DNA from: Mangifera indica
Lineage: Eukaryota; Streptophyta; Magnoliopsida; Sapindales; Anacardiaceae
Direction: 5' to 3'
Length of the DNA stretch: 64,000 bases
NCBI RefSeq assembly: GCF_011075055.1
Contig: NC_058147.1
Span: 6,696,001-6,760,000 of the forward strand
The position numbers were made by a program, and so were the translations under genes. The notes below the pieces were generated by a model, which worked only from the letters and a program-made list of their open reading frames with translations, had not been told where the DNA came from and made no database searches. How positions within the stretch are numbered: the stretch's first letter is position 1; each line of letters begins with the position of its first letter. Positions 52,925 to 64,000 of the stretch are shown in pieces.

Positions 52925-55090
52925 AAAATAAAAGTCTTAAGGACACACAATGGTCTAGAATTTCATAATAAATTGTTTTTTGATTTGTGTAAACAATCTA
53001 GAATTCTTGTGCATAGGACTTGTGTGAACATTCCTTAGCAAAATGGTTTTACTGGGAGGATGAATATAACTATTTTAAATAAGGTTAGGTGTATGTTGGC
53101 TGAATCCGGTTTGAATAAAAAGTTGTGGGCAAAAGCAATTGCTACTGTCTATTACTTAATAAATAGGTCCTTTTCTCAGCCTTAAATTTTAAAAAACCTG
53201 TGGAATTATGGTCAAAAAGACCACCATAGTTAGATCACTTGAGGCCTTTTGGATGACTCCTTATATTCACACAAATAAAGGGAAACTGAATTGTAGAGCT
53301 GTAAAAGTTGTATTTTTAGGGTATCCTATGAGGACAATTGTTATAAAGTTTGGATATTTGATGAACATAAGTTTGTTATGTGTCAAGATATTGTTTTTTA
53401 ATGAATTAATGTTCTATAAAGATCTTTTTACTCATAGATAGAATCTACAGTCTAGATAAGTCAAATTAAGGTGAAAAGTTTTGAGTTTATCTAATAATAA
53501 CTAGTCTCAACAATCAAGTGATGAACTTGATTAAGTTATAAATCCAATTCATGCTTCAATGCATGAAAATATAGACTTGAATCAGCAACCACCATAAAAT
53601 GTCTTTAAATTCGACTAGGTTAGACAGTGATAATAATATTGATCTTTTATATTATTAGTTGGCTAGGGATAGAGTTAGGAGGGACATTAGACCACCTTCT
53701 AGATTTGCATAAGTTGAACTTATTTCATGTGCATTTCAAATTGGAGATGCTACTGAGAGAATGAACCCCTCAATTATAAACAGGTTTGTCATAATAAAGA
53801 TAAATTAAAATGACTTAAAGCCATAGAAGATGAGATGATTTCTTTACAAAAAAAAAAAAAAAAAAACATGGTCACTACTGTTATTATTATCCTTTTATAT
53901 GATAGTTTGGAAGAACAATTTTTTATGGAATAACTTAAGTGTTTTATTAAATATGTTTATGAAAATAAAGTATGTTTATTGCATAAATCTCTCCAAGTAT
54001 TAAAATAGTCCCCCATGTAATAGTATACAAGTTTTGATTAATATGTTTTGTCAATTGGTTTTTCCAAGTGTAGTTTGATCACCCTGTTTATCTTCTAGGA
54101 AACTATAAAGATAGTTATGTATACTTATATATGTTGCTGACATGTTTATTGCTTCTAAATATTTGAATGATTTACATGAGCTAAAAGAACTATTGGAAAC
54201 TGATTTTAAAATGAAAGATTTAGAGTTAGCGAAAAGAATTATTGGCATGGATGTTAAAAGAGATAAAGAAAAAGGAATTTTAACATCATCTCAATCCAAT
54301 TATGTTAAAAAGGTACAAGATTGTATGGTATGTTGAATGCTAAATCTATTAACACACTTACAAGAATTTACTTTAAAATGAAATTCGTTTTAAATGATTT
54401 GTTTTATGTTGAATTTGCTTATGTGAAAAAAATTTCTTATTTAAATGTGATTGACAATTTGATATATGCTATGATAGGTACCATACCTGATATTGTTTAT
54501 GCAATTAGTTTTGTGAGTAGGTTTATGAATTCACCTTGTAAGGAACAACAAAATGGTTGTTGAAATATATGAAAGGGTTTTGTGATGTTGGTTTGATATT
54601 TTGTCTAATAAAACTAATCAATTTCTTCTGAAAAAATATTGCAATTTGATTATGTTGCTGATTTTGACAAAAAAAGATCCTTAACTGGTTATATTTTCAC
54701 AATTGGTAGAAATGTTGTGAGTTAAAAAAGTTGTCCGCAACACATTATTACATAGTCAACAATTGAGGTTGAATATAGGGCTTTAACTAGAGCTATAAAG
54801 AAACCTTTGTGGCTTAAATGGGTTACTAATGAACTTGGCTTAGTAGATAGTAAACAGGTTGTCTTTTATGATTCACAAAGAATTGTTCAATTGTTAAGGA
54901 ATAGTTACTTCCATGATATGATAAGAACATTGATGTCGGACTACATTTTGTGATAGACATTATGGCCAATGAATAAGTCAAGGCGAAGAAAATTTTATTT
55001 GGAGAAAATCTGGTTGACATGTTAACCAGGACCGTTTCAGTAAGTTTAAAGCAGCCTTACACTTAGCCAACATTGGTTATATCTAGTTTT
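52925..55090 (+). mobile_element. Degenerate Ty1/copia retrotransposon relic
   Basis: Pieces of a copia polyprotein appear in order on the plus strand, with many stops and frame breaks. Integrase C-terminal part: about 52,930-53,440 (IPQQNG, RCMLAESGLNKKLW, KVVFLGYP). Reverse transcriptase palm end: about 54,140-54,340 (MFIASKYLNDLHELKELLET, DLELAKRIIGMDVKRD). Connection: 54,420-54,560 (YLNVIDNLIYAM, DIVYAISFVSRFMNSP). RNase H: about 54,650-54,940 (KRSLTGYIFTIG, QSTIEVEYRALT). The order integrase then reverse transcriptase is diagnostic of copia. The gag, protease and 5' LTR are missing; a 3' LTR may begin near 55,160 but cannot be paired. No coding capacity. Confidence 0.85.
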
Positions 55091-56589
55091 ATATTGGGTC
55101 TATAGAGAATATTTTCTAGCTGATATTCATGTGTCCGTTTAAGCTAAGGTGGGTTTCACTATATGTGGCTTAAAATATCTACTAGTGGTAATACTGTAAT
55201 TTTGTAATTAGGGTTAGATTAGTCATTTTTGGTGCATGAGTTGTTTTATTAATTCCAGGTTAAGATTTTGTTAACCCTAGATATATAAACCTAGGGTTAT
55301 CAATCAATTAACTTAATCAATTAATCTTTTCATAAAGTTTGGGTGTTTAGCTCTGCTAGGGTTTTTAAAATCTCTATATTCTCTTCGATCTTGGTTAAAT
55401 CTAGTGCAAAATTTTTGCACTCATTTTAGGGTTTCTTTGTTTCAGTTCATTTACATAAGTTTGTAAAAATTGAAAAATCTTGTAGTATAAATTGTAACAT
55501 TCTATTGTACTTTAGTGAATTTGATTAGAAGATCTTCTCTACCTATATTGTAGAATTTCTTTTATATCTTAATTATAGGATTTCTTTTATGAAATCCAAA
55601 CCAAATAAACTGGTTTATGCCTATAATTCTCCTTTCTTGCATGTGTTTTTATTGTAATCTGTAAATTGACCCTAAAATCTACAAATAAGGAAAATATTTG
55701 AAGGAACTCATTTTATTACATAAATTTCATAGATTAATAACACATGGTGAAGCATAGTTACGATTCTCTTGTGTCTTTGCAATGATTTTATAGGAGATAA
55801 AAGTTGCCATTAAAATAAATAACAAGAATTTGGTCTAAAGAGATAAAAATATGAGGACTGACAGTTCACGTTTTGCAATAATAATGTGGGTCAATCTATG
55901 CCATTATTCCGATCTATCATAAAATTGACTTCCGAGTATTAACCTTTGTCACGTAAATGAAATTGTGAAAAAATTACTTACTAAAGGTCTTTTTGAATGT
56001 TTATGTTTGGATCTTTAGGCATTTTGGATTTTGAAAATGAACTTCTCTCTTCTTCAGAAAGCTTCAATTCCAAAGGCATTCAACTCTTTGACAATAAAAA
56101 AGAGGAACAATTTAAAAGCAAGAAAACAGTAGAAAGCAGAAACATATATATATTGGTTTTATCTTGAGTCAAACATACTGTTTATATATTGTTGTAGCAA
56201 CTTTACCCACGAGAAGATAAATAAGTCTCCTAACTTAATCATAAGTCATGATTTTTGCTTTCTTTTTTCCTCTTCTTTCGGCTACCACTACTTTCTGTAC
56301 TAGAATAACTACATCACACTAAGCCCTGACGCGAGCGTGCATATCATTCTGTCATTTTCTCACACTTTTGGCTTTTCAAAATCCACCATGTTGCATGCAA
56401 CTCAGTCTTCTCCTGTCACTAATACCACTTTTTGATCTTGCTAAATAATCACTTGATATATATAATGCCTAGCTAAATCCAGGCTATGGACATCGTTGGC
56501 GTAAGCGAAATTTAAGGCAAAGATTATAGTTTCCAGTATTGAAGGAAGTTCAAATCACAAGCTCTAATGCCTCCAATTATGTTTTTGTT
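55091..56589. other. Possible copia 3' LTR remnant, then intergenic
   Basis: 55,150-55,600 has features of an LTR (a polypurine-like AAGGTGGG just upstream, then CTAGATATATAAACCTAGG with a TATA-like core), but no partner LTR is present in the window. After that the sequence is AT-rich with no supported gene and should include the PIN6 3' UTR. Confidence 0.35.
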
Positions 56590-59500
56590 TCACAGGCCTA
56601 AAAATATGTAATAGAGGAGGGTTACTGGTAAAGAAACTAGCATTCCAAAGATAACCCTGCGAAAAGAGATAAATTTAAAGTGTTATCAGTGAATATATTA
56701 TGATTATTACAAGTAAAAGAAAAGAGGGGGGAAATGAGCTTTTTCAGTCACTGATTCATGATTATGTCCAATTAGTTGTGCCAAAGTTAATAATTAAATT
56801 TCATTTTCCTAAAGCTCCCTGGATTTATGCTTTGCTAAAGTTGTCAGAGAAAGCAAAGTGGATTCCTTAAGGCAATTGTGGATTGATTATTCTTACTTAC
56901 CCTGTACTCAGTATATCAGGATGCAAACCATACTCCCGGGCGAAAACAAATGGTACAATTCCCTGAGGAAGAGCTGCCTGAAGTTCATCATCAACAAAAT
57001 GTCAAATCTTCCATAAAATGCGGTTACCTTTTTTGCAAGCATGGAGAGGATATATTATTATACCTGCACAATGGCAGCGTGGAGCTTAACCCTTTTGAGT
57101 CCAACGGCAAGCGACGCTGCGGTCATTACAACGGGGCCGCAGATGAACCGGATCGCCATCCCTATCGTTGCTCTTTTGGTGCCGCAGGCAATGATCCGGG
57201 GCTGCAGGGCCATGAACAAACCTGCAAATTTTGGCACATCAGTCCAAACCAAAGTTACCATTTCTGCATATCAAACTTCATGTGAAGGTAACATGATAAT
57301 CATAATTGCTGCCATTTATATTGATGGCAAAGCATTATGAAATTACGTGAATAAAAAAAAAAAAAAACTGAAAATGAAAATACCTAAACTGAACATGGCC
57401 ATTCCGAGCCCTGCATCTGAAATTATTTTGATTGAATATTTCACCAAACTGGGCATCCCCACATCCCATCTGTTCAAAGAAATTAATCCAGCAAATCACA
57501 TTTTAGGTTCACAACTGGGAAAATTTTATTCAAATAATATGATTAATGAACGAATGAGCTCACTTGAATGAGATTAGAGACCAAAGAAGGCCTAGAACAC
57601 TTGAGTATGTGTTTGGATTCCGAGAAAGTTTCCTCCCAACTACTGTAAGAATGAGTCGAATCATCACTAAGGCATGCGGCATTTTCTGATCTCCTGTAGC
57701 TTCTTTGGCTTCAGTATTATCCTCTGGCATTGGAATTTTTGCATTGTCTCTGAAACTTATTTCTTTATCTGATCATTCAACATAAATTCAAGGATTTAAA
57801 AATAAGTAAAATTATATATTAAGAAAATGATACATACTTGGATACTATAGTCTCATTTTGTTATCAATAAAATTATATAAATACATTTTTAAATACATAT
57901 ATGATATATTATAATATTATTTAAAATTTTAAATTACAATATATATACCTATTTATATATTTAAAATTATGTGCATATAACATTGTTCTTTTGATAAACA
58001 CTAATACTATATACATAAATAAATATATACATAAATAAAAACAGTACTGCATACACACACTTTTGAATGCATAACTAGATACATTTATAATGTGTTATCA
58101 TGTAATTGAGTATTATTTTATCTTTAATTCAAAATCATCTACTCATATGATAATATATTATCTGTGTACCTAATTATATACTTAAATATGTATGCATATA
58201 ATTTTATTATATAAAACTCTACTCTCATAAGTATATAAAAAATATAGTAAAACTATACGCATATATTTGAATACACAATGAACTACACTGATGATATATC
58301 AATACATAATTTAGTAATTTTAAATTTAAGATAAAATAACACATAATTATATAATAAACCCATCATTTATTTTTTCAATTATATAATTAAAAATTTGTAT
58401 ACAAGAGATTCCCCAACAAAATAACTTCATTATTAATATGAAAAGAAAAAAAAAAGGTAAAAGCGTGGCCGACCATAATTAATGAGATTCTTTACTAAGG
58501 GAGGTAATTAGAGAAATAATTAATAATCACCATACCCCTTATCATTACACACGTGCTCAAAGCTAATGATGTTGGGTGTGAAATTAATAAGATCCAATAA
58601 AAATTAAAATTATTATCTTACCCCACTTTTTTTTGTCTGCCTAATTTTAATTTTATATGGGGAAACTTGGGACAATATTTGGTTAAAAATATTATTATCC
58701 AAATTAATTACTTATTTACACGTGTGTGGTTTCCAAGGTTAAAGATTTTGGAGATCTTAATAGAAAATGTTGAAGGTGGTCAAATATTTGTATCATTGGA
58801 TATGACCCTAGGCTAGGAGAGATTCTACTTCTATAATCACAACAACCTTTTCCTATGGTCAATGGCAGAAATAATGGTATTAATAATTCTTAAATAAGTC
58901 TATTTTATTGATTTAGGTGAATTCAAAATGTAATTTTAAACTAAAAATTATTTTATTTTTTATGTTAAATATAATTTTGAAATATAAGATTATATTAATT
59001 TTCTTAAACCGATACCAATTTTTTTTTAATATTGAGACTTCATTGAGTTTGAAAGACAGAAAAATAAATAAATAAATAACAGGGGCCACGTTCACTCTGA
59101 ACCTAATCAAAGTTAAACTCCTTCCAATGTATTACTAAATTTAATTTGTTAGTTAATTCCGTTATTAGAACGTCACCAAACAAGACAAAATCTATTGAAC
59201 ATGTCCGTTTCAGAGACACCAAGTACATCCAAAAGCTGCTCATGTTTCCGTTTTCCTCAAATCTGATCTCTCTTAAATTTATTTTTACCTTAATGTCAAA
59301 TTCTTCGGTGTTACAATGACTTAAAGAGAGAGAAAATTAAGTAATGATATGAACGTACCCGCGACGTCTTTGCTTTGAGACATCCCTGGTGACTCCCACA
59401 TCTTTCTCACGCCAGGAATCACCGGAGACGGCTGCCGGTAGAATTTTCCGTTGACCGGAGATCGAGCCCATGTGGGAGTATTGGTTGTCATGACGGTGAT

Positions 59501-60580
59501 GGTATCCATCTCATTGAAGTTCGAGGCGCGTGGCGTGGGCTGCAAGGAGTAGGCGTCGGAAGACGCATAGCCCGAAAGCCGCGGACTGGTGGCGGAGCCC
59601 CAGAACACGATTTCGTTGTTTGAATTGTAATGGTATTCGTGCAATGGAGCCGGAGTGTTAATGGAGAATATCTCAGCATTTGAGAGATTTGACGCTCTGG
59701 GAGTGAGACATATGGAGGATGATATAGCTGAGTCCGGAGCAGATGACGTGGACCGCCGGATACGGACGCGGATGCGGCCATTACCGTCGGTTTCCGATTC
59801 TGTTTTAATTGGGTCACGGCCATCAAGGGATATGACGTCGTTGTCGAGCTCAAACTTGGTGATGGAAGCCGCTGCAGCACCAGGGAATTGTGTTTGGATT
59901 AAAACAGTAGCCGCTCTGTATTCGAACAGAAAAAGCAAAAGTGTGTACCTGCAAAGAAAAAAACCAAAACGACAAGAAAATGTGTAAGATGATTTTCTTT
60001 ACTTTGTCAAAGAAAGTTAGCTTTTTTAATTGTAGAAAGAATTTGCTTTTCAGGTAAAAAGTGTTTTTGATCCTGGTTGTGATTTGAAAATTCAAACTTT
60101 TCAGCTCCATTGAAAAGTGGTCAAGCCAGAGAAGACGACAAACTTGTTATACCAGATAATACATTGAAGAACGACGACTTGCACCATGAGGCTCTGAGTG
60201 AAGTCCCCGTACATGGCGTTGAGCAAAGGGATGCCCATGACGAGAGTGTTGGGCAAAGTGGCGACTGAGAAAAGAGTGATGAGCCAATCCAAGCTGCCAT
60301 GGAAGAAGAGGGCCCAAACGGAGAGCAAGAAAAGAACAGAAATCTTGGACAAAGTATCGGCCAAGATGAACTTGGTATCCATTTGGTAAGGATTGTTTTG
60401 AGCGATGAAGTGGAAAGACAATACAGGAACGGCAAAAACGGCGACGAATCGATTGATGCCGGAGCAATGCTCGGGCGTGAAGATTCGCCACCACTTGACG
60501 GAGCCGTAAGCCACTAGCATTGCGAAGTATAGAGGCACCATGGCGCACATCACCTTGTAGAAATCATCTGCAGTAATCAT
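56590..60580 (-). CDS. PIN6: PIN6-type auxin efflux carrier
   Basis: Seven exons (complement): 60153-60580, 59359-59948, 57564-57768, 57384-57469, 57064-57221, 56901-56977 and 56590-56656; 536 residues with no frame break. The N-terminal half (about 1-160) has five membrane helices with [40 protein letters not shown] and [19 protein letters not shown] central hydrophilic loop (about 161-375) holds [59 protein letters not shown] and KEISFRDN. The C-terminal helices contain [31 protein letters not shown] and [18 protein letters not shown]. The loop sequence is that of PIN6 rather than PIN1-4 or PIN7. PIN proteins export auxin; PIN6 is reported at both plasma membrane and ER. The loop is slightly shorter than in Arabidopsis PIN6 (about 570 residues in all). 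Intron 2 is 1.6 kb. Confidence 0.95.
58060..58400. mobile_element. Two AT-rich MITE-like copies inside PIN6 intron 2
   Basis: 58,067-58,215 contains GTTATCATGTAATTGAGTAT and TATGATAATATATTATCTGT; 58,240-58,400 contains TGATGATATATCAATACATA and ATTATATAATAAACCCATCA. Both show the paired-block arrangement of the copies at 7130, 7566 and 16,913, with TGTATAC/GTATACA-like ends. They account for much of the length of this intron. Confidence 0.45.
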
Positions 60581-60645
60581 TTTGAGAGGATGGTGAGTTT
60601 GATTGAGGGAGACTTATGTTCTATGTAAATTTCATTGAGGTGCGT

Positions 60646-60654
60646 GTATATATA
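60646..60654 (-). promoter_or_regulatory. TATA box of PIN6
   Basis: TATATATAC on the minus strand, about 70 bases upstream of the PIN6 ATG. The spacing fits a short leader of about 40 bases. Confidence 0.5.
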
Positions 60655-60659
60655 GGACT

Positions 60660-62700
60660 TCTGTGGACGGATTTGACCTCAGAAAAGTTGTTGATTTACT
60701 GGGGAGTACTGTTGTTGGCGGGAATTTCGGTTGGTAAGATTAATGATGAATTATGTTGTGATGGCTTGGTTGTTCCACGAGGCAAACATCTTCTTATTTC
60801 ATTAATGTAGACATAAAATATAATTACCTAATTCATTCTACACGTACCCTTATCATAAAATTTTCAATATTAATTGTTAATATATATATATAATATTGTC
60901 AAAATAGAAAATATTATTACAATAAAAATTAATTAAAATAATCTTATTATAGAGATATATTCAATATTAACTATAACTTTAAGGACTATGTGAATATAAC
61001 CCAAAAAATGGTTTGTGTTAAAATCATCCAAATATATAAAGGAGCTTTGATTATGGTTGACCTTGCAAATCTTCTATTTTTCATCAATTTTTCAATCAAA
61101 TTCATCTCCCATATGGGTTATAAGATTAGTATTAATTGATTGTTTTAACTTTTATTGATTTGTTTTTCATTTTTGTTTGGAATTTCAAATTTTTGTGATG
61201 AATATATTTTTAAGTTTGAAATTGATTATTAATTTATGAAAATTGATTATTTGTTATACTATGGTGTAATTTGTGTCTTGAAACTATAAAATTTGTTGAA
61301 AAATTATAGATTTTATGTGGATAGGAAGTTTAGAGTTTATAGCTAAATTTTCGAATTTTTCTTTAAATGGTAACATTTTTTAAATTAAAATTGGTTGTTG
61401 ATTGATGGAAAAATATTCATAGTTAATGAATGGTTTGATATGTGGAGTGAAACAATGAATTTGGTCGAAAATTTGATGATTTCTTATTGGTCCCAATAGG
61501 AGTGATAAGGCCTATCTACTATTCATCACAGGTAGGAAATAAATTGATAGGCAATGTGACTACTAAGGGCAAATGGATATTTGTCCAACCATGCCTACCT
61601 ATGGGGAAAATGATATTTTCTATTAGGGGTAAAATGATATTTTACATTTCTGTTTTTTTTTTTTATATAAAGTATGATTGTAAAATTTTCTAACATTGTA
61701 TTTTATTTTTACATTTAATTGAATTAATATGAATTTTGTTTCTTTATATTCCATAAATTTTAAGGAAGGGAGAAATAGGTTCCCTTTAGTGCAATATTTT
61801 ATGGTAAAATTTACAGTTAAATGATACAAGAACACATTAGCAAACTTCTAGGAAAGCTAAGTGAGAGTTAAGGCAACTTTTTTTTGGGGGATGTGCTTTG
61901 CACCTTTTATTGATGTTGAGAAGCATAGGTTTAGTGTTATGCTCATCTATTCAGTGTTCTTTCGGCAAATCAATCATGAGACTCATTAGTAAAGTTTTGG
62001 TTTTGACTTAATAGAGTGGATGTCTGTTTTAGCCTATTGGAGTTTGTCATGGTGCCCGAATTGATGCAATCAATTGTAGAGACCCCATAACCATATGTGT
62101 CGGTCTTAAGGACAAACAAATAGAAGTCGAGATATTTTTCTAGATGTAACTCGTTAGTTACGAGGATCTATTTTTAGCTTTTGAGGCATAGGTCTAAGGG
62201 ACAACAACAAGGATTCTATCAAAATCATGGTATTTATTTTCATCACAATAGGTTTATCATAACACCCTTTCTAAAAGTCTTACCCTTCGAAGGAAAGTAT
62301 TACTAACTCTTAACCAACAATGTAAAATAGGGTAAAATAAAAACCAAACTCATTCATTCTATCCAAAATTACCAAAATATCCTAATAAATAAAAGAATAT
62401 GGAAATATCCTAATCTAGGTTGAAAAAGGGATTCAACACCCTAGTCATGTGACTCAATCTTTCAAGCTTGAACACTTATTGAAAATATCCTAATCAAGGT
62501 AAGCAACCAATAAAGTTTGCAAAATAGAGATTGTACACTATTGAACACCCACTAATAGTTGTTGAAGGAAACCTTATATGGGTTACTCATGCTTCTGAAT
62601 GGGCATGCACTTTTTTTCCTTTTTCTTTTTTCTCAATTCGAGTGTATAAAGGATGGTTTAGAGATGCATCTTGAACTGGTTCAATGATTGCTATGATGAA
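60660..62700. other. Intergenic, no supported gene
   Basis: PIN6 upstream region followed by AT-rich sequence. Short open frames such as 61,487-61,693 (plus) resemble no family. No transposon end can be fixed. Confidence 0.4.
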
Positions 62701-62709
62701 GGAATGTGT

Positions 62710-63130
62710 CCTAATTAAAAGGGTCAAAGAGGCTAGGTTGGGCTTGACCCCTATATTTTTGGCATGGTCGAAATCGGCCTGACAAAGAAAAAGTGGGTCA
62801 TGCTAGGCCCACAAGCTTTAATAGGTTATGCCTTGGGCCATGAGATAAGGCTTCCAAGCTAGTTTGACACAACCTACTAAAAATGTTAAAAAATTATATT
62901 TAAAAAAAATTATTTAAAAATTATTAAAATTTCATAATTTAGTAGGTCGGCCCGCTAAAGGCCTATGGGGGCATAACCCTAGAGGCCTTGGGTCTTGCCC
63001 TAAGCCTGATGTTTTTGTTAGATCAGCCTAGCACAAAGGCTTGCCAAGTGGCAAGCCTTAACCTGACCTAATATGTGTATCTGGTAGGTCATGTTGGGAT
63101 CAGCCCACCCTGACCTACTAACACCTCTAG
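62710..63130. repeat. GC-rich GGCC/GGGCTTGACC-type repeat segment
   Basis: Phrases such as AGGTTGGGCTTGACCCC, TAGGTCGGCCCGCTAAAGG, GGGTCTTGCCCTAAGCC and TGGGATCAGCCCACCCTGAC alternate over 420 bases in an AT-rich setting, ending in TAACACCTCTAG. Such strings occur as subterminal repeats of non-autonomous hAT-type elements in several plants. It resembles the segment at 39,838-40,300. Matched ends and a target duplication were not found. Confidence 0.35.
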
Positions 63131-64000
63131 TCTCAATTGGATGGTCCTATAAGAGTGACATTATGGTTGAACCTTAATTCGTTAGAATTTTTGTAACATG
63201 GTGTTCTCTCATTCCATCTTTCATGAGCATTTAGGAAGTTGTTTTACAATAAAAAGGAAAAGGGAAGTTGAGTGTTATAATGTGTAATGAATAGGAACTT
63301 TCTTCAAAACAAGGTTTTCCTTCTAACATCAAACTATTTATGTGATTTTTGTATACCAACTAAAAGTATATAATACATTAGTCTTGCATAAGAGACGCTA
63401 TGATAATAGTGATTAGAATTTTAAGATAAATTTGTTATCTACTATATATAATGATTATATGTGAAATATCAGGTGAAATTTTGCATGAGCAAATAACAAA
63501 GAAAAAAGAGTTTTAACATAGTTCAGCTCATCACTCAAATGTCTAAATCTATTGTTATATTATTTATCTTTGAAAAAAATATTCCAACAAAGGTGTGATA
63601 GTTTTTACAAGGAAGTTATTCTCTCTCTCCTCCCCCCCCCCCCCCCCCCCCCCTTACCATTGTGCTGGTCCTTTATATTTGTTGAACGAAGAGGTAAAGC
63701 TATGAGTAGTTATTGTATTAAAGAATCCATAATACAATTATACAAACATGTTTCTAGATATTTATCTTATTATAATTACAAATAAATAAGATAATTATAT
63801 TGATAATATGATCCTAGTTTGATAGGAAACGCTTGTTTTCCCTCAAAGACATGGGATGGAAGAGAAAGATAATCTCATTCAAGTTGAAGAGTTCAATTGT
63901 GAAGTAGAATTCTTCTTGTTGTCTTTGAGCAGCGAAATTTCTATCTACATTCTAGTTTGACCTATAAGTAGATGACATGTCTAGTCACTTTCCTTGTAGC
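63131..64000. other. Intergenic, with a 22-base C run
   Basis: No gene supported. An uninterrupted run of 22 C occupies 63,632-63,653, preceded by a CT-rich tract (CTCTCTCTCC). Confidence 0.5.

Noticed and set aside
59488..59987. Open frames of 110 and 130 codons on both strands
   Set aside because: Shadows of PIN6 exon 2, which encodes the hydrophilic loop in its own continuous frame.
60121..60548. Overlapping open frames of 104 and 133 codons on the minus strand
   Set aside because: Alternative frames of PIN6 exon 1; the true frame matches the PIN N-terminus exactly.

Overview
This is nuclear DNA from a flowering plant, almost certainly a core eudicot. It is AT-rich, with long AT-rich intergenic tracts, short GT-AG introns, many small transposon relics, and proteins that resemble Arabidopsis proteins closely. 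The species cannot be fixed from the sequence. Three neighbours, PPD4, PIN6 and ADH1, are also near neighbours on Arabidopsis chromosome 1 (At1g77090, At1g77110 and At1g77120 from memory), so part of the window is probably an old conserved block.

Layout: 1-6,090 is repeat-derived and begins inside a truncated foldback element. A small spliced gene of unknown function lies at 6,196-6,826 (+). A SWEET1-type sugar transporter lies at 10,281-11,817 (-). The stretch 12-18 kb holds a possible terminal-exon relic and a Ty3/gypsy gag-protease relic. Two PPR genes at 17,965-19,794 (-) and 19,890-21,568 (+) are divergent, with only 95 bp between start codons; the second has a 1-nt frameshift. PPD4, a thylakoid-lumen PsbP-domain protein, follows at 21,895-23,395 (-). 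Next is a GT47/exostosin glycosyltransferase at 24,051-27,792 (-) with three 1-nt lesions. After a 3-kb block with two foldback elements comes an intact 22-exon SPT5 gene at 31,112-39,592 (+).

The stretch 40.8-50.3 kb is an alcohol dehydrogenase cluster: intact ADH1 at 40,816-42,937 (-), a second copy broken in several places at 47,386-49,673 (-), and a third reduced to an exon-9 fragment near 50.1 kb, with a subtilase fragment between. A degenerate Ty1/copia relic occupies about 52.9-55.1 kb. An intact PIN6-type auxin transporter lies at 56,590-60,580 (-). The last 3.4 kb shows no gene I can support.

The most unusual non-genic signal is a family of 0.7-0.9 kb foldback elements sharing termini of the type GGCCAAA..ACTATTTCCCACC, in five places: 1-311 (cut by the window edge), about 29,042-29,935, 30,166-30,851, 43,329-44,125 and 52,042-52,832. 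The last has nearly perfect long inverted arms and an exact 9-bp target duplication (TATTTTATA), as expected for a non-autonomous Mutator-like element. The older copies have decayed 9-bp duplications.

The genes are ordinary single-copy plant genes with unrelated functions: sugar and auxin transport, organelle RNA processing, photosynthesis, cell-wall glycosylation, transcription elongation and fermentation. I see no operon-like logic. The ADH cluster is the one clear local duplication.
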